Both the position numbers and the translations under genes were made by a program. This document shows positions 23,143 through 34,433 of a stretch of DNA of 64,000 bases, in pieces. Where the stretch lies: positions 136,046,786 through 136,110,785 of the forward strand of contig OX104127.1 of assembly GCA_944470555.2 (NCBI GenBank). Direction: 5' to 3'. The first letter of the stretch is position 1; every line of letters starts with the position of its first letter. The notes beneath the pieces were generated by a model. That model was not told the origin of the DNA, did no database searches, and worked only from the letters and a program-made list of their open reading frames with translations. The stretch comes from Heterobilharzia americana (lineage: Eukaryota > Platyhelminthes > Trematoda > Strigeidida > Schistosomatidae).

Positions 23143-25803
23143 GAATGAATGTCCCCTAAGAAATTCGAAACCCCTACATCCAGTGCTTAAGTCAGAGAAG
23201 CTACCACTGACCTATTCGACATGCAATTTACACTTTCAACTGGATTAAACATAATCCCTGGTCACTAGACACTGACTAATTTCATGTTCTCTAGTCTTAA
23301 ATGCTAATTGAATTTCGATCAAGAGAAGAGGAAGAACAAACAATGCAGATTGATAACAGTATCCAGAGTTTCAATGATTACAAGTAAATAAATTCATTTT
23401 TAGTCGAGTTAAAGAAGGTCACCGGAAACCACCACTGCTTCATAAGGTGTTCACAGTATGCCTCAGTCTATCGGTGAACAACTCATTCTGTACAACTTAC
23501 AGAATAGTAGTAGTCAGTGGTATATCTTGTTCTAACTCCGTTTAACACACTTTCAACTTAATCTTGCTTCACACAGTTAACGTTGAACTATGAAAACTAT
23601 GAAATAATAATCAAGAAAAATGTTAATTGATATAATAATAAGATTTAAGCATCATATATCATGAAAACAGTTCACTAAGAACCGTAAGATCTTGACAGAG
23701 GAAAGAACCCGACCGATGTGACATTTAAAAGAATTTATGAATTCTTATGCAACAAAACACTATAAAGGTTCTTTAATCACAAGTCAACAATTCAATTGAA
23801 ATATTTAAAATAAAATTTTCACGAAGAATACAAATATATGCTTTTCCTATCAATTTGTTAAAGGAATTATTAGTGCTTTAGGAAAAACTGTGCAACTAAA
23901 AACAAGCTTTGCTTGCTTCATTGAAAATTCACTGTAGCGTCGTGGAAACAAAAAAGGAAATGACAAGAGGCGGTCTTAGTCAAAATCAAGATTCTAAGTC
24001 ATCAGCTGCTAAGATAGATGTTTTCGATTCGAACCTTGTTTCATGTTATTACGTGGGCAGGAAAAACCCTATTGGGCAATTTCACCCTACATCTGACCAA
24101 TCAAAATAAGTATCCGAATTCTGACCCAGTTGCTGCATATGCTGATAAAAACTATATGTAAATCATGTTTTTGTCGAATAAACAGTCTTCTTTACAGTTA
24201 CAGGTCAATCTTTGTTTTCTAATTTCCGCCACTCGGTGAAGTATAAGGTTCTGAGGGAGAACAGTAGCTATTTGTATCCAGTTCAAGCGTCGTCTTATTC
24301 CGTTAGTAGCGTTTTCCGTGTTTCGAGAAATTAAATTTTAGGTTAATCACAGCAACCTGGTTCACGTTTATGCTTTAGACTAGAACATTGTGTGTGTGTG
24401 TGTGAACGCTGTACGAGAGAGGGAGAAGAAAGACAGAGGGATTGTTAAGTCCATGAAATGTTGTTGATTTCGAGGTCGAATCGGCAGCGTTATGATTCAT
24501 ACACAAAAGCTAAATCCTATCAATGCCTTGACGGTTAATATATATATGATACATACAATGTTCTAGTCTAAAGCATAAACGTGAACCAGGTTGCTGTGAT
24601 TAACCTAAAATTTAATTTCTCGAAACACGGAAAACGCTACTAACGGAATAAGACGACGCTTGAACTGGATACAAATAGCTACTGTTCTCCCTCAGAACCT
24701 TATACTTCACCGAGTGGCGGAAATTAGAAAACAAAGATTGACCTGTAACTGTAAAGAAGACTGTTTATTCGACAAAAACATGATTTACATATAGTTTTTA
24801 TCAGCATATGCAGCAACTGGGTCAGAATTCGGATACTTATTTTGATTGGTCAGATGTAGGGTGAAATTGCCCAATAGGGTTTTTCCTGCCCACGTAATAA
24901 CATGAAACAAGGTTCGAATCGAAAACATCTATCTTAGCAGCTGATGACTTAGAATCTTGATTTTGACTAAGACCGCCTCTTGTCATTTCCTTTTTTGTTT
25001 CCACGACGCTACAGTGAATTTTCAATGAAGCAAGCAAAGCTTGTTTTTAGTTGCACAGTTTTTCCTAAAGCACTAATAATTCCTTTAACAAATTGATAGG
25101 AAAAGCATATATTTGTATTCTTCGTGAAAATTTTATTTTAAATATTTCAATTGAATTGTTGACTTGTGATTAAAGAACCTTTATAGTGTTTTGTTGCATA
25201 AGAATTCATAAATTCTTTTAAATGTCACATCGGTCGGGTTCTTTCCTCTGTCAAGATCTTACGGTTCTTAGTGAACTGTTTTCATGATATATGATGCTTA
25301 AATCTTATTATTATATCAATTAACATTTTTCTTGATTATTATTTCATAGTTTTCATAGTTCAACGTTAACTGTGTGAAGCAAGATTAAGTTGAAAGTGTG
25401 TTAAACGGAGTTAGAACAAGATATACCACTGACTACTACTATTCTGTAAGTTGTACAGAATGAGTTGTTCACCGATAGACTGAGGCATACTGTGAACACC
25501 TTATGAAGCAGTGGTGGTTTCCGGTGACCTTCTTTAACTCGACTAAAAATGAATTTATTTACTTGTAATCATTGAAACTCTGGATACTGTTATCAATCTG
25601 CATTGTTTGTTCTTCCTCTTCTCTTGATCGAAATTCAATTAGCATTTAAGACTAGAGAACATGAAATTAGTCAGTGTCTAGTGACCAGGGATTATGTTTA
25701 ATCCAGTTGAAAGTGTAAATTGCATGTCGAATAGGTCAGTGGTAGCTTCTCTGACTTAAGCACTGGATGTAGGGGTTTCGAATTTCTTAGGGGACATTCA
25801 TTC
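23143..25803. repeat. 2.66-kb inverted repeat, 1,249-base arms, 163-base spacer
   Basis: Arm 23143-24391 is the reverse complement of 24555-25803. Paired positions always sum to 48946 (checked at the outer edge, the inner edge and at an open frame of 66 codons that is identical on both strands, 23909-24109 and 24837-25037), so there are no net insertions or deletions between the arms, and the stretches compared are identical. The spacer 24392-24554 begins with a short GT run. Outside 23143 and 25803 similarity is lost within about ten bases. Each arm carries the LTR-like repeat (next entry) as well as unrelated AT-rich sequence, so the unit is larger than one known element. Confidence 0.9.
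23890..24335 (+). mobile_element. LTR-like repeat within each palindrome arm
   Basis: Matches 8735-9545 (without its SINE): ACATCTGACCAATCAAAATA, GTTTTTGTCGAATAAACAGTC, GTATAAGGTTCTGAGGG. The mirror copy is 24611-25056 on the minus strand. The AATAAA-containing segment and the lack of a coding frame suggest a solo LTR; family not identified. Confidence 0.5.
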
Positions 25804-25805
25804 CT

Positions 25806-27795
25806 CTTGAGGCTGCAAATACGCATGGCTGTTGGGTACCAGTCTAATGGTGCTTTCATATTTCTTGTCTAATTTTGTTATTCGAAAGTGAACAGGACGA
25901 TTAAAGCACAGTAGAATAATTAGGACAATATTTGGAACACAAATATGTGTCAGACAAAATAATACTGTCTAAGAAAAATACATAAATATTCGTTCAACTA
26001 ACTCCAGGTTATATATGTCTTGTATTCTCTACTGCTTTAGACACAATGATAACACAGAAGAATAGGCAGTTTACCTCTGGATAACAATAGTCCGGCTACG
26101 GTGAAGGTCATTTTCTTATCTTACCGCTCAAAGCATAAGCTAATCACAGTCTCATATAACATGCCTGTTTTATATATTGTACATTTAACACTATATTTCT
26201 TTTATTCCTTCGTGTGTACGACAATGTTTACCTTGAAATATTATTGTCACATGGTATTTAGTACAGATATATACACATACAAGTGATACATGTCACACAA
26301 TTAAATTTTGATGACTAAGTTATTTTTATACAAAATACGCGCTTCATTTTAAAACAAGAGAAGAAAAGTCGATTTCTTATTCTAGCTACAGATTAATAAA
26401 TTTACCATGTGATTAGTTGATCATAAGCGACAAGCAAATAAAATAAACGTATAAGATTTTACTTGTTGTGAAGCTTTAAGAGTAAAACAGGTGTATAAGA
26501 AATAAGAGGTGAGTGAGTTCAATATTTCTGCAGTTATTAAGGATATCAAAACAATATTTCTGGTATGATCGATAATACTTAGTGTTATAATACGATCTCA
26601 ATAAATATAGCTTTCCTAATATTTCTACAGATCATTCAGAAAAAGGGGGTACCTTTCAAATGAAAGTTCAATCCACTGGATAACCCCCATTATAACTGAA
26701 GAACGAGAATTGAATATTTATCAAAATACGTAAATCAACAACTTACATTTGAACATGTATAAAATACACTGGTTATATACTGAATGGTTTGGTTGCTAGA
26801 GTCCGTTAGATTCTATTTTTCAGTTCTTGAAGAGAACTTCCAACGCATTTGAAACTCTACTCATCCACTTTCTAGATTGTCTCATCTTTTTGCTGTGAAA
26901 CACTACCACTTGTCGATTATCTGTTATTACTAGATATAAGTTTATTAGTTTTGTTTACTGAGTTATTGGCTCACGTTTTTCTCTTCGTGGTCACCGTTAA
27001 ACGCAAACTCTTCTACACTTCGTCCTGCAGTAGCGCACCTATAGACTAGACGAGAACCTACAAACAAATGGTTGTCATTTACCCACCATTCTGAATCACT
27101 CAATATCATCACAATTTACTGGATTTACACTTTTGAGTGGTTGGAGGTGATGAGATGGAGAAGATTTTACCACCAGATAATACCTAAAAAATTACACCTA
27201 AGAGACTGGAATGACAATTGTGATTTCGCGGAAAGTATGGTATTTCTTGAAATTGTATACAACCCTCTAGTGACGACTGTCAAAAAACATGTAATCTAGA
27301 TCTAGAACTTCAAAATCAATAATTCCTAACCACCCAACAGAAGTAAAGGGTGTTTAGAGGCCAACTCCCACTCTTTTAATATTCGACACTCAACTGAAGT
27401 GTATGCGGACATAATGTAATGATGAAAACCCTTTAAGCATGTGAAAGCGTAAATATAGCCTACTGCAATATTTCTATTGATATGATGGAAAATCTTTTTA
27501 CTAAGTGAACAGATAGACAGTCAGCCATAACAAATGCCATTATACTTCAACAACCAAGTCGGATCCTATCTGACCAGAAAGAAAAGAAAGGGCGACAGAC
27601 ACTTATGCATACTCTCAATCACCCTTTTGTTTACTGTCCTAATCAGTACACCGAAAAAAAAATAGTCTTATCATGTGAGTAGCGTACGATGGACCAAAGT
27701 GATACACTAACCATATTAATTATTTCGAAAACCAGTAAGAAGGTAAGATCAATATGTATTCTACTAATTATTGTTACCTAAAATCTGCCAGTCAA
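25806..27795. other. Unassigned AT-rich intron sequence
   Basis: No supported feature. A 75-codon plus frame at 27072-27299 (tryptophan-rich, FEWLEVMRWRRF) has no recognised family and no splice context. Confidence 0.35.
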
Positions 27796-27802
27796 ACTGT
27801 GC

Positions 27803-28070
27803 CTACCAAAATGGCTCGACAACACGCATCACACAAAGTATTTTGAACTGAAATCCTTGTAAAAAAAGATTTCGTCTTAACTGAGCTACATCATGACCAA
27901 AAGCGTATGCTTTAACCAAAATTTGTCTTACTAAGTAACCCAGCGGTAATCTTTTCGATTCCACATCTGAATGGCATGAGCAATGAATGAAAACATTAGG
28001 AAGGTCATGAATTGCCTTGAGGCTACAACACGCACATCTAACCAAAAACTGTTTCAATTCATGAAATTCC
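27803..28070 (-). other. Unrecognised 90-odd-codon open frame
   Basis: Minus-strand open stretch starting in FHELKQFLVRCACCSL and including DVESKRLPLGYLVRQILVKA. Composition looks protein-like, and a TAG|GAATTTC junction could be an acceptor, but it matches no family I know. It could be an exon of a nested gene, a retroelement piece or chance. Confidence 0.25.
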
Positions 28071-28100
28071 TATCTTTAGTTGCCTGCAAACGAGTGAATT

Positions 28101-28301
28101 CAAAAGTCACTATGTCAACTGCTGAAATAACCAATCAGGTCGTGGTATTCTGGATAGGAAGGCAATTTTTTATAGAATGGAGAAAGAAAGGGCGCAAGGG
28201 GAAATAATTAATCGAATTCTTCATTTTATGAAAATCAGCCTTCACAGGAGAAGTAGAGAAACCTAATTGGTTATTTCAACCGTTGCTAGGATAGTCTTTA
28301 G
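28101..28301. mobile_element. MITE-like element, longer copy
   Basis: Ends AACTGCTGAAATAACCAAT and ATTGGTTATTTCAACCGTT are inverted repeats; outer ends are diverged. Related to and only about ten bases from the next element. Confidence 0.55.
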
Positions 28302-28311
28302 AATCGGATGA

Positions 28312-28440
28312 CTTTAAAGGCTACCCTAGCAACTGACAAGACAACCAATAGATTCCTTCCATTTTATGGAAAACTACTTTTCCAGGTGAAATACCGAATC
28401 CTGATTGGTCATTCACCAGTTGCTAGGGTGGCCTTTAAAG
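28312..28440. mobile_element. 129-bp MITE-like element with 24-bp inverted ends
   Basis: Left end CTTTAAAGGCTACCCTAGCA (to 28335) and right end 28417-28440 are inverted repeats with 23 of 24 bases matching; inner sequences (ACCAAT / ATTGGT) continue the symmetry. No coding capacity. A TTTAAAG palindrome at both ends could be the target site or part of the repeat. Superfamily not determined. Confidence 0.7.
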
Positions 28441-28787
28441 CCACTTACTATACCATTAAAGTGAACCCATACGGATGCATTTTCATGCTGCTGCCGTCTA
28501 GAAAAAAATGTATATCGCAGAGTATCTTGATCGTTATAAGTGTTGGCTATTCCCAACTAATTAATACTATGTGGTACGACTCATTTAGTACAAACGCAAA
28601 ACGTGTATGCGCAGATAAATAAACCTAGCTGCTTACTAGAAATGTTTCACAATCTAACCAAGTAAAACATAGAGGGACGATATCTGAGATAGTATCGAAT
28701 ACTCAAATTATGTTAATTCACCGGTTGGTTGTACGATGAACAGCTGATTTTGCCATATGCAACTAGTTTCTCAACCTCAATCCCTGA

Positions 28788-29790
28788 CCATATTATTATT
28801 ATTATTATTTGTCTCTTGGGTTCCTAGTAGAACATAAGACTTCAATAGCACGTCTCCATTTCACTCTCTTCTCTCCAGTCTTCACAACCTGGATCCACCA
28901 ATTCCCAAAAGCTTTCATTTCTTCCTCACACCATCTCCTCCATATCACCCTCACATCGGACGCCCAACTCGTTTTTTCCAATGCGAGTCTCACTAGAGGG
29001 CCTGGCGCATGATGTCCCCACACGATCTCAGTGTACCCCCGATCCATCTTTACTGTCTTCTACTGCATATTTGTTGGGTGATAGCTTCTTGGTTGGTTTG
29101 AACGTTGCCAGCCAGCCAGCCAGCAAGTGAGTTTCCTGTTGCTTATTCTTATGATTCTGGTCATCTATCTGATCGTCAGTGTCAGTATCGAGTGAGCGTA
29201 GACGACAGCTGTTGATGTGACTTATGTCTGCAGTTTGTTGGAAATACTTTTCGTAACGAGCCGGCAAGTCTCTCAACCATCACCATCACATAGAATCACT
29301 GACTTACTTGACTTGACTCAATTAGTGTTGAAAATCTGGATCTTGTTTACGCTTCAGTCTGAGTGCAGTGCAGTGCAGTAGATCTCCACACTGATTCCAT
29401 ATTGATGCACGAAGGCCTGTCTTGCCGTCTTTCTGATCCTGATATCCTCATCTGTGCTGCCTGTATTTGAAACCATGCTGCCTGCCATCGTAAGTGAAAG
29501 AGACTACTTCCTTCAGATTTCTCCTGTTGATAATGATTGGTGCTTGTTGTTGATGTAGTTGGTTGAGTATCTTCATCACCTCTGTATTCTCTACATTCAC
29601 TTGAAGGAAGTCACGTCTTCGCTGCCCTGCCCTGCCTCTTCTGTCAACTTGTTAGTTTTCGACTGAAGATCTTCGAGTTTGTGCGACATTAGGCATAAAT
29701 CATCGGCAAAACCCAAATCTTCTTCTGGGGTCTTTTTATCGGTTCAGTGTATGCCCCTCTTGATTACCTTACTTCTAACCAATACATAAA
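28788..29790 (-). pseudogene. LINE 3' end with FADD box remnant (copy 2)
   Basis: Paralogue of 19095-20470 on the same strand. The RT active site is visible at about 29660-29715 as FADDLCLMSHKLEDLQSKT, the C-terminus at 28805-29047 as VKTGEKRVKWRRAIEVLCST. The element ends next to an ATT run (28791-28808), as RTE-type LINEs often end in short tandem repeats. Stops and frame losses between the two mark it as dead. Short tandem repeats inside it differ in copy number from copy 1. Confidence 0.7.
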
Positions 29791-29794
29791 GGGG

Positions 29795-30275
29795 GTATTG
29801 GTTGAAGATGCCTGGTTCAGCATCATAGCCGACCAACAACTTTTACGAACATTACTACAGAATACTGTGGGTGTAAAAGTAACATAAGGAGTGTATGAAA
29901 CATCCCAATCACCTTATCCTATTCAAGTCACACTAAGTAATCTTTACATCGTAAAGAAAACCCTGTTTACCCAACTCCCACACTACTACCTCGACTCCCG
30001 AAATGATGGAACCTAGATAACTGTGAGCAAGTGCCATGTGTTCATGCTTTGAGATCTATTCATCTAGACAAAGGGCAGAACTAATACTCTTTAATAACAG
30101 AGTCAAACTTTGTTCTTACAATAAATCCCACATTTCAGTCAAAATACGTATTAAAGCCACTGTATTTCAAAGCAATAATCCCAGTGATGTAGTGAAGTCG
30201 TAATAGATAAGAATGATGTACAAATGAGATAATCATACAGAAATATACTCTGTCATTAATATAAATAAAATCATA
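29795..30275. other. Unassigned AT-rich intron sequence
   Basis: No feature supported. Confidence 0.4.
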
Positions 30276-30279
30276 ATTC

Positions 30280-30415
30280 AGTTTGAGGTTTATAAGGATT
30301 TTGTTTATTTCAAGGTAGTATTCATCACGGACGGATATCAGTTGGAGAACCATTGAAAATCTGGAAGCACTGGGCGGCTGTTTCGTCCTAATATGGGACT
30401 CAAAACTTTCCAAAT
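30280..30415 (-). mobile_element. Family-B SINE 3' part
   Basis: TTTATAAGGATTTTGTTTAT, GACGGATATCAGTTGGAG, CTGGAAGCACTGGGCGGCTG and TTTCGTCCTAATATGGGACTC: the 3' tail and most of the hammerhead on the minus strand; the 5' CTGANGA block is deleted. Confidence 0.65.
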
Positions 30416-30584
30416 TGAGTAGAGCAGTGACCACCACAACTATCATTATTACTTATATTTCAAGTAGAAAATGGTTGTCTGAACTAGATGGTAAAAAAAG
30501 ACTATCATCATTTGAGTATCTGAGATAGCCGTGGTTTGCCAGACTAGTATTTGTACTGGGTGACATTTGTGAAGGTTAAATGAA

Positions 30585-30645
30585 AATTTGGATGGTGGCC
30601 GGATTCGAACTAGCGACCACCAGGTTAGTGAAATAAACCTCTAGT
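30585..30645 (-). mobile_element. Family-C tRNA-like SINE, opposed to next
   Basis: Minus strand ends CTGGTGGTCGCTAGTTCGAATCCGGCCACC (a T-arm) followed by the ATCCAAATTTTCATTTAACC tail; the 5' half of the tRNA part is missing. Confidence 0.65.
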
Positions 30646-30649
30646 CGGC

Positions 30650-30745
30650 AGTCGGATCTCATAGCTCAGTTGGTAGAGCACCGTGCCGGCAAACCGGTGA
30701 CTGCTGGCTCGAATCCGGCCGTGGTCCAGATTTTCATCTCGCCTT
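30650..30745 (+). mobile_element. Family-C tRNA-like SINE head
   Basis: A tRNA-like cloverleaf: acceptor GGATCTC/GTGGTCC (six of seven pairs), D-arm GCTC...GAGC with box A TAGCTCAGTTGG, T-arm GCTGG-CTCGAAT-CCGGC with box B. The anticodon arm does not form a proper five-pair stem, and the copy continues into the shared SINE tail (AGATTTTCATCTCGCC), so I call it a SINE rather than a tRNA gene. Confidence 0.75.
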
Positions 30746-30749
30746 CATA

Positions 30750-31195
30750 AACGTCACCCACTTATAAAGAAGACTATCGCCGTTATCCATACATTGGTAC
30801 GCAATTCAGAAGAAAATACCCTCCTACTTAGTTTTCCTCCTATATAATTATTCACCAGTCACTAGAGAAAAGTCCATATTTGGCATAAAAGTGACATCTA
30901 ACGATAAAAACGTTTCTTTACATGCTTTGAACAGCAATTAGATTTTGATTAGTTCGTGACAGTAAATAAGCTCATAAATGTCATGGCACTTTCTATCGAA
31001 TTTTTACTATAATCACTAGATCAAAGACAGCATTCAAGATTAGCAACTAGGAATCAGTAGAGGAGAATCCTTCAAGTCACGCTATCCTTACCAATGCAAG
31101 GCTGTGGAAATTCACCTATACTTAAGATATGAAATTTACGTCACATAGTGAAGTTGCATGATCCTTTCACATCGATTAACAAATAAATGAACAGA
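30750..31195. other. Unassigned AT-rich intron sequence
   Basis: No feature supported. Confidence 0.4.
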
Positions 31196-31199
31196 AAGA

Positions 31200-32290
31200 T
31201 TGAAACCTACTTAACTGATATGCTTAGATTATTGAGAAATCTACACCAATCCGACTGCGCAGTTTCATTGAGATCTGACAAAGTGATGAAGACACGCACA
31301 ACTGGCAAGCTGTAACTTGATCACGTCTAGCATTTTTGACGGGTGTATCTCTCATCTGTTAGACAAAGCATCTCAGAACACTTGACCTCTGTTAGATAGT
31401 TCTATATCTAAACTGCATTATGCATGGTACAACCTCAGTGAATTCCTAGTGAACAATTCCGTTAGAGAGCAAGAAAATCTGAACTGCTGCAATTTCCTAA
31501 ACACATACACATATCGTGGTTGATATATTCAACCACTTCATTCCCTAAGCCTAAAATAGGTTTCAGTGTAGAATAGTTACACTGCATCATACCTTTTTAT
31601 GACGGGGAAACGCATCTCAGAGATTTAAAAGTCTTGGCTAAAGATACTCAGAAGACTTCGAATTATGTAAGTAGTGTCATCTGCGTGAACTGAGTAAACC
31701 AGAAACCTTTTAGTCGGTAAATCAATTCAATTTTTGCGAAGTCAGTGTTATGAACTCCAAAACAAATTGAAAAGGAATAGTAATGGTAGACATTTCTGGA
31801 GGATACAACTGATTGTCATCGCTTTCAAACCTCTTATCGGTTTTTACGGAAATGCGTCAGTTCGAATAAGGCACCTTCAGTAATCTAGTAGTAGTACCTC
31901 TTGATTGACAGAGTTAATTATTGCCTTCAGACTAATGAATACACCAACTGGATATTGCTGATATATGAAGCTGCTACTCATTGACCTATGCACTTAACTT
32001 CCAACCTGCTGGTTACTGTGTCGAACTCTACTGTATCTACCAAGGTTTGGGCAGCCCTTACACAATAGGTATAGCTAATTGCTAACTGTACAAAAATGCA
32101 CTTAGCGGCTGATAGAAGCAGAAGAATTATAAGGACCCGATCAATAATCTCTTCGTCCAGGCTTTAAACGTGTCTGGTTAAAAATGTTCGCCATTTCCTT
32201 TTGTCGTTACTTTCTGTACTTCGTCTTTCATTCGCCACTACTAACCACGGTCAATGCAAAGACTCCTAGCCAGTTAAAATTTAACCTGCC
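31200..32290 (-). pseudogene. Very decayed LINE remnant
   Basis: Segments resemble the RTE/SR2-like copy at 2770-3860 in the same order (TCGTGGTTGATATATTCAAC, GAAACGCATCTCAGAGATTT, AGAAGACTTCGAATTATG, GTGTCATCTGCG around 31510-31690, versus 3605-3800). No frame survives. A family-D SINE trace lies at 31975-32050. Confidence 0.4.
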
Positions 32291-32529
32291 CTACTCTTTT
32301 TATCATGGTTAAAGTTAGCTGAAATGAGTTATCGTACATGGGTAGATACATTCAGAAGCTCATTAACAAACATGAAGGTATCTACCACAACAATGTGCAT
32401 ACAAAATCAGTTTTTTTTTAAAAGTAATATAAACATAACATTACTTAATGGAATAAATGAAAAAAGGTGGAAACTTATTGTATGTTCATCATAGAAATAG
32501 GCACTTGCTTTGTGCACTTAAACAGTAGA

Positions 32530-32553
32530 TTATTATTATTATTATTATTATTA
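32530..32553 (+). repeat. (TTA)n microsatellite
   Basis: Eight TTA units followed by an interrupted TACTATTAT. Confidence 0.9.
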
Positions 32554-32889
32554 CTATTATAACTGTGCTTATACAGTGAGTGAAGAAAGATTATTTTCGA
32601 AAAATAAACCCTAATAGTATTTTTCAAAATAATTAGTATAATGATCACGTAACGTGTATGACGTTTTTATGACATTTTGCTACCTATATAAGTGTATAAT
32701 AATATGCTCAGGATTCAGGTTAGAATATAGTCATTAAAAGCTTATCTGTATGTTAAGAACTTATTGATTACCCTTATTTATAAACATGAGTACATGAATT
32801 ACATGAACTGTGTTGCCATTTATGGATTACATATGTAATCTATTCATTTTACAGTAAAGGACACAAGCCTATGCTTAGGACATATATTT

Positions 32890-33110
32890 ATTTAGAGGTT
32901 AAATGAGGATTTCATTTTTAAGGTACTATTCATCATGGACTGATATCAGCTGGACAACTGATGAAAAGCTGAGGGCACTGGACAGCTGTTTCATCCCAGC
33001 ATGAAACTCCTCACGAAACCACAACGGATGGAATTCAGGACTTTTAGGTTTCGCGTTGACCATTCAACCACCACCATTTCACTTCCAAATGGTTGACCCC
33101 ACAGGTATAT
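32890..33110 (-). mobile_element. Family-B SINE, diverged
   Basis: TAGAGGTTAAATGAGGATTT, ATTCATCATGGACTGATATCAGCTGG, CACTGGACAGCTGTTTCATCC then a shortened stem II (GAAACTCCTCAC), and AGGACTTTTAGGTTTCGCG. The hammerhead is inactive by loss of the stem I/CTGANGA side. Confidence 0.6.
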
Positions 33111-33114
33111 TTAT

Positions 33115-34430
33115 TGAATAGTAGACAGGAATTCATAAGAAAGAGTAGTAAGGAAATCAGTTCCACTATTTCGTAAGTTCAAATGGTGACTAATGAGAAT
33201 CTAATGATTTGAAAGTGCTTTTACATCATCATCATCAGGTTTGATGGTACTACTAAGCTTAGTTCACTACAGAGTGTAAACTACTGAGAAGTTTCAAAAT
33301 GAAAGGAAACATCTGTCCAGTGTTCTCAACTTCTTGATTTTTATTTAATGTATATCAACCAGCTAGGAAAACGTTTTGATAGTAAAGTCAATTTATCTAT
33401 CCACTTCCTAGTAACCTAGATAATTTGATTTGAAGATCATGAAAGTCTTGAAATGAACGTTGAATCAATGTTTGAAATTCTAAAGCTTTTTTGAATTTAT
33501 AACATCATCTGACGTTAATTCATGAGAATTATTTTACAAATAACTATGATGCCAACATCAAGTGAAAAACTGAAATCAACTGAACAAGTTGTATATAGAT
33601 CGAAACTTTTAATGCACGCACAATACTTACGTAAAATAAACTAATTTATTCAAAAGTTTAGTTTTCGTTTCAGTTTTCCAGAAGGTTCCTATCTTCCTGC
33701 CAACATTGATCTGGCTGGTGAAATCTACAGACCAACCAGAGTGGTCCCTTAACTATTTAAGTTGTTTACAGTAGTATATTTCATGACACTTTTGTGTCAG
33801 AAATCACATCTTGTGATCTTGGCTAGCAGGTAGTTTCCAACAGAAACTCTGTTGATGATATAGTTGGGCAGTTGAAAAACTACTCAACTGTGAGCAATAT
33901 TAACGTGAATTGTTCAACTAGTAAATTGTTTGCAAATGATCATCCTACAAAATTTTTAAATAACTTCGTTAAAACTATCCACCAAATTTCCAGTTATTGG
34001 GTGTGCAATTTAATGAAACAAAAAACGGTTTTCTCTGCTCCCCTCCCCCCAACACTACTCAACTTACTTAGGGTGAATCTAGTTCAAGCATTCTAGGCTC
34101 TTCTTAAAATGTACATGATAAAATGTTAAACTGGTCAGTATTATCACAACTTAGCTGCTGGTAAAAAAATAGTTCTCATAATAAGGGGCTTTTCAACAGG
34201 CTTAGGGAATGATGTTAGTAGACAAGTTTGAGCAGTTACACAACAGACTTAAGAAGTAGACAACGTTACCAAAATCTTTACAGACTATACAATTTCTTCA
34301 TGATCGGAAATTGTTCACATATAAGCCTTAGTATGGTTTTTCTCTGTATTTCGAATTTGGGAAACACTATATAAATATTAAGGAACAGATTTATATTTTT
34401 TAGTTTCCAACTCACACATGAGAGTGCGGT
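33115..34430. other. Unassigned AT-rich intron sequence
   Basis: No feature supported; the 74-codon frame at 33872-34096 has no family resemblance. Confidence 0.4.
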
Positions 34431-34433
34431 ATA

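Noticed and set aside
24391..24404. GT run in the palindrome spacer as a regulatory or Z-DNA element
   Set aside because: Only about seven GT units; too short to claim any function.
24837..25037. Two identical 66-codon genes at 23909-24109 (+) and here (-)
   Set aside because: They are the same non-coding LTR-like segment repeated in the palindrome arms; the frame lacks any domain and is not open in the related copy at 8735-9545.
30656..30725. Possible functional tRNA gene
   Set aside because: Anticodon stem does not pair properly, and a shared SINE tail follows, as in the other family-C copies.
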